A stretch of DNA of 64,000 nucleotides from Zea mays (lineage: Eukaryota > Streptophyta > Magnoliopsida > Poales > Poaceae), in the NCBI RefSeq assembly GCF_902167145.1, contig NC_050098.1, forward strand, positions 137,280,207 through 137,344,206. The letters are read 5' to 3'. A program made the position numbers and the translations under genes. Below, piece by piece: positions 33,397 through 44,300 of the stretch. Every line of letters begins with the position of its first letter. Position 1 is the first letter of the stretch. The notes beneath the pieces were generated by a model, which saw only the letters and a program-made list of their open reading frames with translations, did no database searches and was not told the DNA's origin.

Positions 33397-35097
33397 TTAA
33401 GTCAGTTGTAGATACAGATGCTCAAGGATGCTGTAAATCTCATCGGAATTAGGGTGGCTGGACTCTCCCATCAAGAACTCATGAACAACATTTTCCACTT
33501 CAAGCCAACTGCACCCTGCTGTTTTCTCAATACCCTTTCCTCTCATTGATTGCCACACAGTCTCAACAAATTCCCATTGCTGACCACGAGCCAACGTGTT
33601 GGCAAGGAGTACATAAGTTCCAGGATTCCTGGGTTCAATAGCAATGAGCTCTCTCGCTGCAACCTTACCGACTTCAACATTGCAATGCTTCCTGCATGCA
33701 TTGATCAAGGCTCCCCAGACACCTGCATGTGGTTCCATTGGCATTGCCCGTGCTAATTCGTATGCTTCCTTAATGAGTCCAGCTCGGCCATAGAGATCCA
33801 CCATGCATGCATAGTGATCTGGGGATTGCTCAATTGCATAATTTGTTTTCATAGATTCAAAGTAGAACTTCCCATCATGAACTAGTCCAGCATGAGCACA
33901 AGCTGACAAAACGCCAAGCAAAGTGACCGCATCTGGCTGCAATCGTTCCTTAGACATCTCATCGAAGACCTGAAGTGCATCTCTGCCATGTCCATGGCGT
34001 GCAAGAGCACAGATCATCACATTGTAAGACACTGTGTCCTTTAAATGTGTCTCAACAAACAACAAATGAGCTTGGCTGATACTACCACACTTAGCATACA
34101 TGTCAATCAATGAATTCAGCACATGGAAGTTCATTTCGACACAGCCTTTCCTCAAAATCCCATGCACCTGTCTTGCAACTGACAAAGAACCAAGCTGTGC
34201 ACAGGCAGACATCAGCACAGCCATCGTCGCGGGATCAGGTTGGAATCTGGCGAGGCGCATACGATTGAACACAGCAACTGCATCAGCCCATGACCTCTCC
34301 TGCGAGTATGCAGCAATCGCCATGTTCCAGCTGTTCACATTCCTGTCTGGCATCTCTTCAAACAATTCCCTTGCCACACCTGCACCCCCCTGCCGCAAGT
34401 ACCCCATCATCAGCGTGTTCCAAGAGATTAGGTCCCTTTCCACCATCCTATCAAACACAACCCGCCCAGACTCCACATCCCCTGCCCTGACGTAGCACGC
34501 CACCATGGTATTCCCCAGGACCACACTTGTGGCAGACATTTCGTCGAACACCCTCCTCGCATCCGCTACCCGGCCATGGTTGCCGTACATGTCAACCAAC
34601 GCGGCTCTCACGTGCTCAGCGCGTCCGAGTCCAGCATTCACCAAGAACCCGTGCACCTGGATCCCCACTCGAACGGCCCGCAGTGCCGAGCAGCACCTGA
34701 CCACGGAGCTCGCCGTGAAGGCGTTCGGGCGAGGGACACCATGCCGGAGCATGAGCCGGAACAGCGTGAGCGCCCCTTCGGCTACCGACGGAGAGGACGA
34801 GGCGTGTCTGGCGTAAGCAGCGATGGTGGCGGTCCAGAGGTAGACGTTCTCACAGGCGGTGGGGACGGCGTTGTCGAAGACTGCGCGGGCGTGGCCCGGA
34901 GAATGGGACGAGGCTATGAGGGAGACGGCGGCGCGAGCGGGGAGAGGGAGACCCCGGACGAGGAGCTGCACTTGGAGCTGCCTCGCCGCTGCGGGGGTCA
35001 TTGCGCGACGGGCAAGGCCAGCCAGGAGCGCGGGGAGAGAGCCGGCGTCCAGACGGGCGCTAGGTGGCAGAGCCACCGCGCTGCTACCATGGTACAT
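33397..35097 (-). CDS. Pentatricopeptide repeat protein, PLS class with E domain (566 aa)
   Basis: This is an intact single-exon frame starting ATG TAC CAT GGT and ending TAA at 33397-33399. Roughly ten PPR motifs are visible from about residue 85 to 460, with typical cores such as SWNTLMMGYLRQG, VLNSLIDMYAKCGSISQA, ITLLGVLSACAHAG-like VTLLGVLSACAHAG and HYACMVDLYGRAG. The C-terminus has an E/E+ segment (WGALINACRKHCNVEVGK, GCSWLEVENVVHEFLMGESSHP) and stops before a DYW deaminase domain. PLS-class PPR proteins bind organellar RNA, and E-type members mostly guide C-to-U editing with a DYW partner; the target cannot be read here. The N-terminus is Ala/Leu/Arg-rich but not a clear transit peptide, and a Copia LTR starts only 3-11 bp upstream of the ATG. 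Confidence 0.92.
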   Translation of the reverse strand: MYHGSSAVALPPSARLDAGSLPALLAGLARRAMTPAAARQLQVQLLVRGLPLPARAAVSLIASSHSPGHARAVFDNAVPTACENVYLWTATIAAYARHASSSPSVAEGALTLFRLMLRHGVPRPNAFTASSVVRCCSALRAVRVGIQVHGFLVNAGLGRAEHVRAALVDMYGNHGRVADARRVFDEMSATSVVLGNTMVACYVRAGDVESGRVVFDRMVERDLISWNTLMMGYLRQGGAGVARELFEEMPDRNVNSWNMAIAAYSQERSWADAVAVFNRMRLARFQPDPATMAVLMSACAQLGSLSVARQVHGILRKGCVEMNFHVLNSLIDMYAKCGSISQAHLLFVETHLKDTVSYNVMICALARHGHGRDALQVFDEMSKERLQPDAVTLLGVLSACAHAGLVHDGKFYFESMKTNYAIEQSPDHYACMVDLYGRAGLIKEAYELARAMPMEPHAGVWGALINACRKHCNVEVGKVAARELIAIEPRNPGTYVLLANTLARGQQWEFVETVWQSMRGKGIEKTAGCSWLEVENVVHEFLMGESSHPNSDEIYSILEHLYLQLT

Positions 35098-35100
35098 TGG

Positions 35101-35438
35101 TGTTCCTTGTTAGTACCTGTTTGTCAGTTAGGACTTAGCTGCTCCTTTTTTCAGTTAGTCGGTTTTCTTTTGATTGTTCAGTCTGAATAAGCTGGCCCGT
35201 CAGTAGTGTTTGCAGTCTCAGGAGAGTGTTTGTAGGACGTGTGATGACACGATCAAGAAATACGGCATGAAGTGCATATAAGAGTCGAGTCTGTTTTAAT
35301 TTGATATATAAGTTTTACACAGCACCAAAACCACCTGTCTCTAGGTCTTCACCAAAACCACGTGTCTCTAGTTCTTCAGTTGATCGGAGAGTTTGTGTGT
35401 GTGAGCGTCGGCAGCTTAACTCATCGGTATTTGCAACA
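35101..35438 (+). repeat. 5' LTR of a truncated Copia element, abutting the PPR start codon
   Basis: The right edge is fixed by TTTGCAACA followed by a tRNA-iMet-type PBS. The left edge is TGTT at 35101 or 35108, making an LTR of about 331-338 bp. A CATATAAG box lies at about 35275. The 3' LTR is absent, so the left boundary and TSD cannot be verified. Confidence 0.6.
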
Positions 35439-35440
35439 TT

Positions 35441-35453
35441 TGGTATCAGAGCC
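35441..35453 (+). promoter_or_regulatory. Primer binding site (tRNA-iMet type) of the Copia element
   Basis: TGGTATCAGAGCC is the standard complement of the 3' end of initiator tRNA-Met and lies just inside the LTR. Confidence 0.9.
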
Positions 35454-35570
35454 GAGGAAGAAGATCAGGAGGATGTCTATACGTCGGAGCGCTTGATGAC
35501 ACCGCAATTCTGGTGAGGACGATCGTCGCCGCGACGTCCGTGGACTCGCGAGGTCGTCATCGAGCTTGTC

Positions 35571-36369
35571 GTGGTGCCTGGATCGACCACTTACCCGGTT
35601 CTCACAAAGATGAACTACAACGATTGGGTTTTGCTGATGAAGGTGAAGATGCAAGCACACAGACTATGGGAGGCTGTGGAGATCGACGACATCGACATAC
35701 GCGACGATCGGATGGCGCTCGATGTCATATGCAGCGCCACGCCACCGGAGATGGTCTCCATGATGGTCGTCAAACCGACGACAAAGGAGGCCTGGGAAGC
35801 CCTGAAGTCGCTGTGAATCGACGATGAATGAGTGCGGAAGTCGGCGGCACAGAGGCTACGCCTCAAGTACGAGATGTTGTCGTTCTGGGGCAGCGAGTCG
35901 GTGGAGGCGTTCGCACTTTGGCTCACCGACGTTGTCGCGCAGCTCGCCATGCTGGGTGGCCCAGAGTCTCTAGAGAAGGTGGTGGAGAAGTATCTTCGGA
36001 TCGCTCGTCCAAGGTACAAGCAACTAGTAGTTTCCATCGAGACTCTACTAGATGTGTCGACCCTCACAGTGGAGGACATCACCGGTTGGCTGAAAGCGGA
36101 CGAGGATGCTGATGATGCACCACCACCGTTGACGAGGGGTAAGCTGTACCTAACGGAGGAGCAGCAGGAAGCCCGGTGGAAGGAGAAATACCGAAATGAC
36201 GCCGGCGCGTCGAAGTCCGGCAACCACAGGCGACGTCCGCGTCGGGGCACGACCCAATACCGGCAAGCAAACCGGTGCTGGGAAAGGCCACGCCGTCGGT
36301 CGTGACCAGTGCCGGAGCTGTGGCAAAACTAGCCACTAGGCCAGGGATTGCCCGTCCAAGCCCAACAAG
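35571..36369 (+). pseudogene. gag: Copia gag remnant
   Basis: MNYNDWVLLMKVKMQAH (from 35610) and AWEALKSL mark a Copia-type gag (UBN2/DUF4219 family). In-frame TGA stops at 35814-35816 and 35829-35831 interrupt it; both could be former CGA codons. The frame continues through AQRLRLKYEMLSFWGSESVEAF to about 36305. A frameshift precedes the zinc knuckle CRSCGKTSH-stop-ARDC (36310-36351). The element inserted head-to-head with the PPR gene. Confidence 0.8.
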
Positions 36370-36659
36370 GGAAGGCCCATGTCGCCTAGACTGAAGAGGA
36401 GTGACTCTACTAATGGCATGGGTCTCCTCCGTTTAGCTCCGCCCACTCTACGATGGGGACGACATCGCGTCGTCGGTAGAATCCTCGGCGCTAGAGGCTT
36501 CTGGGACTCAAATCCACCCACAGGCGGCCCCGTGGGTGTTTATCGTCGACCCCAACCTTGTTGACGCGGAGGGCAAGTGCTTGTCTGGCGTGGTGCAAGT
36601 GGAGGCCGCGACGGTGGCCAACAGTGGCTTCTTCAGGGAGTCGAGGAAGCCCACAGCAG

Positions 36660-37492
36660 CAGAGGCGGATCCAAGGGGTGGGCGGTCATGGCCCCACCTC
36701 AATTTTTATATGCTATCATACCTAGATTTAGATATACATCAAAAAAACTTTTATATAGTAGGTACAACCAAATCTAATGAAATCTAGTTTTGATCTAACT
36801 TTTTCTCGACAGTCCATTGCTCAGCCCGCTCTCCATCCAAGTCGTTCGATTCCTTCCTCTAGCGGCTAGCTATTCGGCCTACTTGTGGCTCGATCGCTCC
36901 TTCGATCATGACTGGATCAGTAGTGGGTGACCAAACCCGTCCGCTATTAGTGTCATCTTGTCTTCTCGTCACTCGTTAGTTCACGCGTTGTCGGGATCCC
37001 ACACGCAGCGCCACTACTGTGCCTCCTAGTCTGCATCGACTGGTGGGCAAGCTATTGGTGGGATCCTGCCTTAGCACCATGGTGCCACCACCATCTGCCC
37101 TCACTATGTCACCAGGGTCCCACCACGTCGTCGCAATGCAACAATTGTTGTCGCTTGCCACTGTCTACAGCCGCTTGCCCTCGCTGCCCCTCGCATGTTG
37201 CTACCTCATCATCACCATTTCAAGGCAGACTCGCCACAGCGACGCGCCGATGTGGCCGCTTCACCCTGGTGCTCTCCCCTCGCCCCTTGTTGGCCCACCC
37301 CTTTCCCTCTCTCCGTCTTTCCCCTAGGGTGGTCAAAATGGTTTTCTGATATTCATATCGTTTTAGAACGCTCCTAGTATTATCACCTAACCTCGTTATT
37401 AACATGAAGCTATTTTTATCTAGTCGTCTAGTATCATGATTTGTTTCTTATGGTGTCGCCCCACCTAAAATTTTGTTCTGCGTCCGCCACTG
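36660..37492. mobile_element. Small hAT-like element inside the Copia element (833 bp)
   Basis: The ends are CAGAGGCGGATCCAAG and, inward from the right, CAGTGGCGGACGCAGAAC. The flanking 8-bp copies CACAGCAG (36652-36659) and CACAGCGG (37493-37500) differ at one position. No transposase is present. The left end resembles the right end of the element at 20569-24280 (TAAAAATTGAGG-type subterminal sequence, GGCGGA terminus). Confidence 0.75.
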
Positions 37493-37500
37493 CACAGCGG

Positions 37501-38471
37501 CATTGGAGGCACCGCTGAAACAACTGTTGTAGTTGGCGACCCCGTCCCTAGTGGAGGAGGTGTCGATGGGTCAACCGCCGAAGCTGGTGGCCTCGTCCCT
37601 GGTGAAGAAGGTGCCACTTGATCTGCCATCTCCGGCCCCGGACCCAGTGCAGGAGGAGTCGCCCATGGCTGTGGGGAGGCCGCCAATCCTACTCACAACA
37701 CAGGAGGAGTCGCGCGCTGCGATAGAGCAGGCGTGTGTGTACCTAGTGGAAGCGTGCACCTAGAGATGCCCAAACGGGCCACCCGGTTCGGCCCGCCAGG
37801 CATGGTTAGGCCCTATGCCTAGCTCAATGGTGCGGGTAGCCATGATGTCGGCGTCTGGTATCTCGACATGGGCGTGACCAATCACATGACTGGGTCACGT
37901 GTTGTCTTCTCCAACATCGACAACAACATCATCGGAAGCGCGTGGTTCAGGGACGATTCACTCGTGAAGATCGAGGTCTCGAGGGGCGCGTGACTGTGCT
38001 ATTCGCGTGCAAGTCTAGTGAGCATCGGGAGCTCACCGAAGTTTACTTCATCCCACGCTTCGACACCAACCTCATCAGTGTCGGCCTGTCGGGCAGCTAG
38101 ACGAGGACGACTATGACATCCATGTCAGCAAGGGGTTGATGCAGATCTGTGAGGAGCGATGGTGCCTTCTTACTCGCGTGCGATACTCCCCCAACCGTCT
38201 GTACTACATCCGGCTCAACATCGTGCAACCGATGTGCCTCACCACCTAGGGCGTGGACACAGCATGGCTGTGGCACGAAAGCTTCGGACACATCAGCCTC
38301 CAGATGCTTCGGAAGCTCTCCATTGGTGACATGGTGCGAGGACTTCCACACATCGATCATATCGATCAGGTGTGCAAAGGCTGCCTGGCCGAAAAACAGC
38401 GGCGACATTCATTCCCAACGCATACCCGATGGCGTGCAATTGGCGGCCTCGATCTAGCCCCCGAGCTTTGA
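37501..38471 (+). pseudogene. pol: Copia pol remnant: protease and GAG-pre-integrase, then truncated
   Basis: WYLDMGVTNHMTG (from 37856) corresponds to the retropepsin active-site motif but with the catalytic-loop Thr replaced by Met (ATG). After frameshifts, AWLWHESFGHISLQMLRKL and QVCKGCLAEKQRRHSFP (about 38256-38420) match the GAG-pre-integrase zinc-binding domain. Integrase, RT and RNase H are missing: homology ends near 38471, where unrelated Tat-type sequence starts. Confidence 0.75.
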
Positions 38472-39017
38472 ATTGATTTGAGTACTAATCAACTCAAAGG
38501 TCTTCACAATCTGCCTTTAGAAAACTCTGGTTTATTATAACGATCGTACCTGACTGAAATTTGCCCGACTAAACCTGCGCTGGCTGAGGCTTAGCCGACT
38601 GAGTCCGAGCCGATAGTTATCCGGCTGGATGGCATTCAGCCAGGGTTTTAATGCGACCACTGACTGGGTTCCAGTCGATATAAGTCCGACTGACTCCAGT
38701 TTTAACCGTTCTTGAGTTTGTCGTTTTGTAACTTCTGTGGATATCTTATGGATCATGTTGCTTCAGAAAATCCCAAAAGTTCCAGTTTGTACACCCAATG
38801 AGTGCGTCCAATGAGTGTGTATGTTGTCTTGTCTCAAAATAGTAACCTAACGCGACAGGGGGTAGTAATGCACCTGAGCGGTTGGTATTACTCCTCTTTG
38901 GTGTTACGCCAATGGGTGTCAGTGACTCGCTCCTTTTCTTCGAAATTTACACGACTATTGAAGTCCTTGCAACCGTTCGCTATACGAACATGAGCCGAAG
39001 GGTCATCCCTTGGCCTC

Positions 39018-39026
39018 TTTAAATAG
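39018..39026 (+). promoter_or_regulatory. TATA box of the second antisense gene
   Basis: TTTAAATAG lies about 80 bp upstream of ATG 39103 (ACAATGGCCGAC), again within the element and just inside its LTR-like sequence. Confidence 0.5.
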
Positions 39027-39969
39027 ACCCCCGCTTGCGACCGTCTTCTTCACTCGCTCTGGTTTCTCTTCTCATTCTCACTTCTCTACTGACAAAACCA
39101 CAATGGCCGACGACAAGGGCAGCAAAGGCAAGCGTGGCCAGAAAGATGGGAAGCGAAAGAGCCCTCCGACTCCCCCTTCGAAAGACTTCGACGACTCTGA
39201 GTTCTCAGAGGAGCGATTCTCCTCCGAGGGCGAGGAGTCCCCACCACTGGTTCCCCTTTCGTCGTCGTCCGAGTGCTTGGATGACTCGATGGGGCTATCG
39301 GCAGCGGAGAGGGCCTATGTTCGATCCATCGAGCGAGCAGGGCTCAAGGGGTCGGACGACTCGGAGGAGGAGGACTCTGAGGAGGACTCCGAGGAGGAGG
39401 GCGGTGGCGGCGACGAGGGCGGCATCAGCGGTAATGGCAGCAGTAAGGGTGGCGGCAGCACAAGCAGTGGCAACGATAGCAGCTACGATGACGGCGACGA
39501 GGGCATCAACGGCAGGGGTGGCGGCGGCAGGGGAAGCGGCGACAACGTCGGTGGCGGGGCGCCACCGACATAAGTGTTAGTGTAGTGTAGTGTAGTAGTA
39601 GTAGTATGGAATGGAAATGATAGTGGAGAAGTGAGGACATTAGGGTCCGTTCATAATGAGCTAACCCTTTTCCTTTGTAATGATCTTCTTCTGATGAATG
39701 AACCGTAATTACTGTGTCTGATCTTGAGTTTCTTGTTCTCTTTGACTTATGCTTCGTCTTACATGTTTCTCCTTTCTTCCGTGTCCTTCTTGATTTTTAC
39801 TCTCTTAACTTGACACACCTGAATCCCAACTCTGTTCTTCAAATTGTCATCTTTGTTCATCTTTGTGAAGCCTACCTCGGGGTTAGCCTGCATTTTGGAT
39901 TGTGGAAGTACTTGTACCACTGTAAACCCGGATTGGCCAGGGGACAACATCAAGTGTTTGGCGGTGCCA

Positions 39970-40273
39970 TGTAACACCCCGTCCACTCCCGGACCAACGG
40001 TACTTACTCCTGGCTGCTCTCTAGGACCATATATTACCCCCACAAATCAACATGAGTCTTTTGTGCGCACTTTGTCCTCACTCATGCGCACCCGAGAAAA
40101 CTTCCCAGTTGGTCACCCATCCCAAATTGCTCCAAGCCAAGCACACTTAACTTGGAGGTTCTTTCGAGATAGGCTTCCGAAAAAGAAGATGCACCTTGTT
40201 GATATGAGTACTCTATTAATTTTATTAAGCCTTGGGCCAGGATATCACCATCCCCTAGGGCTAGGATATCACA
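39970..40273 (-). repeat. Cassandra-type solo LTR containing a 5S rRNA-like promoter
   Basis: The 304-bp block reads on minus from TGTGATATCC to GGGGTGTTACA and is flanked by TGCCA (39965-39969) and TGTCA (40274-40278), a 5-bp TSD with one change. Within it, 40086-40165 on minus closely resembles the 3' two-thirds of plant 5S rRNA, including the A-box region AAGTTAAGTGTGCTTGG and the C-box region GGATGGGTGACC. Cassandra is the TRIM family known to carry 5S-derived Pol III promoters in its LTRs. This is not a functional 5S gene: the first ~40 nt of 5S are not recognisable. Confidence 0.75.
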
Positions 40274-40742
40274 TGTCAGTCTTGAACTTCGTCGAGGTAG
40301 GAAGGCTGAGTATCTCAACATTCCTTTGAAGGATAGCATCAAGGGGTGGCGCTTCGAATGGTTCACCATGGAGAATCACAACAAGTCTTTACCTGCCCGT
40401 TCTGGAAGGCAGCCTGATGTCTGGGTGTCAAGTTGGATAGAGGCCCCAAGTGACTCTGAGGTTGCTGAAGCCAAAATCCGGTAAGCCGAGGTTGTTGGTT
40501 TGAAGGACAGAAGTTTGACTGCTGAAGCAATGGTTGTTGATTTTGTTTTCAAGAATATTCAACCTCTGAAAGACAGAGTTCATCTTGCCTATCTATATAC
40601 TTTGGTGAGAGACCCTTCCTGAGTGACAAACAAGCATATGTCAAAGGAAATGTTTTGAACCGGGTTGACATGATGCTGAGAGGTGTTGTTGTGAATGCCG
40701 GAGCTCCTCGTTCTTATTCTGCATTGGATTCTTCCCCCGGTG

Positions 40743-40820
40743 GTAAGTTATGACTGTCTAAATTCTGATCTACTGAATTATTATATGCTCTGTGCTTATT
40801 GTCTTATTTTATTGATGTAG
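40743..40820 (+). other. Intron in the second antisense gene (78 bp)
   Basis: The donor is GTAAGT and the acceptor TTGATGTAG, in AT-rich sequence between two blocks that read as protein. It parallels the introns seen in the antisense gene at 2650-5875. Confidence 0.55.
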
Positions 40821-41325
40821 AGTTCTTTTTTGAGTTTGTGTCCAACCCACCCATACGTGAGGAGGGTGGCAATCCAGGCCATAGAGTGTGACCTTCCCCA
40901 AATGAAATAGAGGCTATACTTGCTATGCACCGAGATCTACTTGAAGAGGAAAACTGACTCACTTCTTGATACAACCAACTGCTAATGATTATGAGATCGA
41001 CGATGTTCTTGGAATGCTGGCTAGAGAGTCATCTAAATAATGCGACTTGAGTCGGGGGTGGGGCTCCCGAGTAGTCGAGCGAAGGAGGGAAGAAAATTGG
41101 AAACCCTGAGGGTACATGACACAAGCGACCGTGTCAAATAGATGTTCATACCGAGTCAACAAAGGTGAATAAGAAGAGGAAAAGACTTCGTCGTTCGTCG
41201 GACCTGCATCTAGTGACTACCCTGATCGCGCCGAACCTTGATGATAATATGTTAAGTGTTGGTCTGGAGGATGTCGTGGAAGGTGGGAGTGGTGTGAGGA
41301 CGACTAGGTATGTATTGAAGGAGGG

Positions 41326-44300
41326 TGTCACACCCGGATTTAAGGGACAAAGTCGGGTGCATCTCATATATGCGCCAAAAAAGACAACACATATAATAAC
41401 AGAGTGTATAGAGATAAATGGCACAATACCATCAGAGTACTTATTACATAGCAGAAGTCTTACAAAATAAAAGATAAATATAAAACGAACTAAAGTCCAT
41501 CATTGGCGCCATAAAGTCAACTGGGAGACGCCACATAGATCAAGTCGAACTCCTCGTTGTGGGCTCCTCTTGAACCACCTGTTCTTCTCCTATGGGGGGT
41601 GTGAGACAGCAAGGGTGAGCTCACACATGTTCATCGCTCAACAAGTTATGGGGAATAATGTGCATGAACTCTCCAAAGGTGGGAGTTCATGTGATGTGTA
41701 AGACTGATCAATAATAGGGGTTAAAGCTGAGCATTGCTTTTATTAAGTTGGTCAAATTTTGTTAGCATTTACTAAATGTAAGTAAATACCAAACCATAAT
41801 AAGAATAGAATAAAATTAATAAATAATCCCATGCAATGCAAATGACAAATTGAATTTAGCTCCATAATTTAATCATGCGAGAGTCCTGAGCTGCTCATGA
41901 CCGTGAGCTCTGCTATTATACCGGTTTTACACTCTGCAGGGGTTGTACCCTGTACCCAAAAGTCATGTTACCCATCTGCCACGGGTTGTACGGGCCCCAT
42001 ACACCTCTACCAAGGAAGTGAGACAGGATAACACTACGAGGCCTTTACAAAGTTCCACTAGCTTCCGAAAACCCGCTACAGTATGGGAAGAGCAATTGTA
42101 GGAATCCCTCGACTGACCACCATCGCAGCAAAATCAACCCGAGAACCTCCCTACATGCCTACTCCCCTACTGCCCTTTCCCCTTTCGGGTAAGGTAGTCT
42201 TCCACTAGCTTTCCTAATTAGTCAGCCAAGGGCGTCCCATTCCACCCTTGTGGTGGCACGTGTTTCTCAAGTTAAGCTCCATGTTCCAATTAAAATTAAT
42301 GATCTTGACATGAACATAAATAACATAACAGAATAATTGGAACATGGATATAATGAAATATTAACCCAAAACCATATACAGCGATAGCAAAACTACCCAA
42401 ATGATTCGGGGGTAAACAAGGTAAAAAATATTCAGACTAGGGTGACCTATTGGGTCCCATCAAAATTAAACCTATGCGTGAATAAGTGATATTAAAGAAC
42501 ATTATTAGGTAAAAAGTGGTCAAGGGCACAACTTGCCTAGGACTTGAGATTCCAGGTACCAGGATGCTCTTCAAATGACTCGTGACCTCATTGCTAGTCG
42601 TAGCAATACAAACAAACATGGTATAGACAAAATCAACATCACACCAAACATAAGAACAAACTGCATAGTACTAATCTATGTGTTGCTACGAGATCGTGGG
42701 TTCGCGAACCACTAAATTCAGAGTTACGGTTGAGGAGTTATGATTTATGGTAGATCTATGTGATGAAGCAATTGAAACTAGGTCTTGAGTTTATTTTACA
42801 AAGATAATCTAATGAAATAATCATTTCACCTTTAATCTTAATTATAACTTGACTAGAGATTATATTTTAATCAAATTATAATTATAAGATCCGAATACTA
42901 TATTAATATTAGAAAAGTTAAACCATAAAACATAGATTAATCAAATTAGTTACCTAATTATAAAAGTATGGGATATCATATAATCATTGTTGCTATTGTG
43001 TAGTAAATATTTATATGAAGCTAACGCAACTGGAACGAGTCAATTCAGAATTAAAACAGAGGAGTTATAAATTTCTGAAGGTTTTATGTATTTGATACAA
43101 GATTAATTAAGAGATATATTTTAATATGGCTTTCATGTCAAAACAGAGACACTAGTTGATAAACAATAATATTACAAAACTATAGAAACTGGAATTACTC
43201 AATTTGGAATTAGTATGAATTTCCTATGGATTAAACAAATTCTATTCATTATTTTATATTAAAAATATATTTCCAATTCAATTTCTCTAATTTACAAACT
43301 CTCTGGACTGGGCGCATGAAAACCAGAGAGTGCAGGGGCCTCGGTGTAACAATTCCTAAGACACAGAGCGACTGGCGTCAGGACTGCGGGTTAAATCTCT
43401 AAAAACTGAGGGGCTCAATCGCTAAACCTACCGGCCGAAGCGGTATCAGTTGATATGGATCGTCCCATCAAATGCGAGCGGCGAGGATTAAATCAGCGCC
43501 CCTCACGAACCGGTATGCTTCTACGGCCGTTGGATCCTGGATCGAGGATCCAGATTTAATTCTCCCAAGTTCTAGTTCCCACCGTACGATGCGAGATTGA
43601 CGGTTCAGATCGTGTTGAACGAAACAGTATGCTATGTTCTAATCTCGTCCGCCCGCGTCCGATCCGACGGCCAGTATTTCTCCCTCACATTGCTTCAACA
43701 GGACACCGGAGCCAGCACCAGGCACACTGGCGCCGCCGCCGACCGCGGCAATCCCCCTGCCCAATTCCGGTGACCAAGTCCAATCGCGACTCTCCCCTGG
43801 GCGCAACCTATTGCCTAACGCATGGCGAACCTGACCCTAAGCTCAATTCCGTGGATGGGGCCCTGCGCACACTAGTTCTTCGCAATGACGCGGTCCGGCT
43901 ACGCCGTAGCAATTACGTCGGCGAGAATCCAACCCTCCATAGCCCCAACACGGTCATATGTGGGCGCAAATCGGTACTACGGACCAAATGAACACGGTGG
44001 GGAAAGAAATTTTACCGCAGAGGGAGTGGTAGATCGACCCCGACGGTGAAGCCCGCGTCCACGGCCTTCTTCTTCGATTCTGTTGGGCAATTCACCCTCC
44101 ACAGCCGTCTTCCGATGCTAGATCTCACTCGTGTGTGTTCCCGCTTTCTGGCACTACCCGCGACCACCACACGCACACCTCAGCAGCGGCGGCGGGACGA
44201 TACTACCCGATTTATCCCCTTCGAGCTCTCCCTGGTAATGGCGGCCGACTCTTTTGAGTTCTAGATAACGGAAGGTGGTCAAGGGTTTCGGGTGATGGGA

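Larger units (their letters stand above)
39103..40957 (+). pseudogene. Second Tat-type antisense gene, interrupted by a solo LTR
   Basis: The first frame (39103-39573, 156 codons) is Lys-rich, then strongly acidic with Glu/Asp runs, then Gly/Ser-rich; it ends in TAA. A frame at 39714-39969 contains LTHLNPNSVLQIVIFVHLCEAYLG, cut here to NPNSVLQIVIFVHLCEAYLG, the hallmark of the 'putative gypsy type transposon' family. After the 304-bp LTR insertion the domain continues (IKGWRFEWFTMEN, about 40334; TLVRDPS, about 40600) with stops. A GT-AG intron (40743-40820) precedes a last exon ending at TGA 40955-40957. Whether the acidic ORF and the domain were one protein is uncertain. Function unknown. 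Confidence 0.6.
38472..41325. mobile_element. Fragment of a Tat-type Gypsy element (LTR end and antisense gene)
   Basis: The first 0.5 kb has repeated GACTGA/CCGACT motifs like Tat-lineage LTRs. An antisense gene on + with TATA box, acidic N-terminal ORF and 'putative gypsy type transposon' domain follows. If the layout matches the element at 1682-9138, the parent element is on minus. No gag, pol or second LTR is present, and the right side ends at the LTR beginning at 41326. Confidence 0.55.

Noticed and set aside
34576..35190. 204-codon + strand frame opposite the PPR gene
   Set aside because: It is the shadow of a GC-rich PPR coding region, which has clear PPR motifs on minus.
40086..40165. 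A functional 5S rRNA gene
   Set aside because: Only the 3' two-thirds resembles 5S, with many changes, and it lies inside a TSD-flanked LTR.
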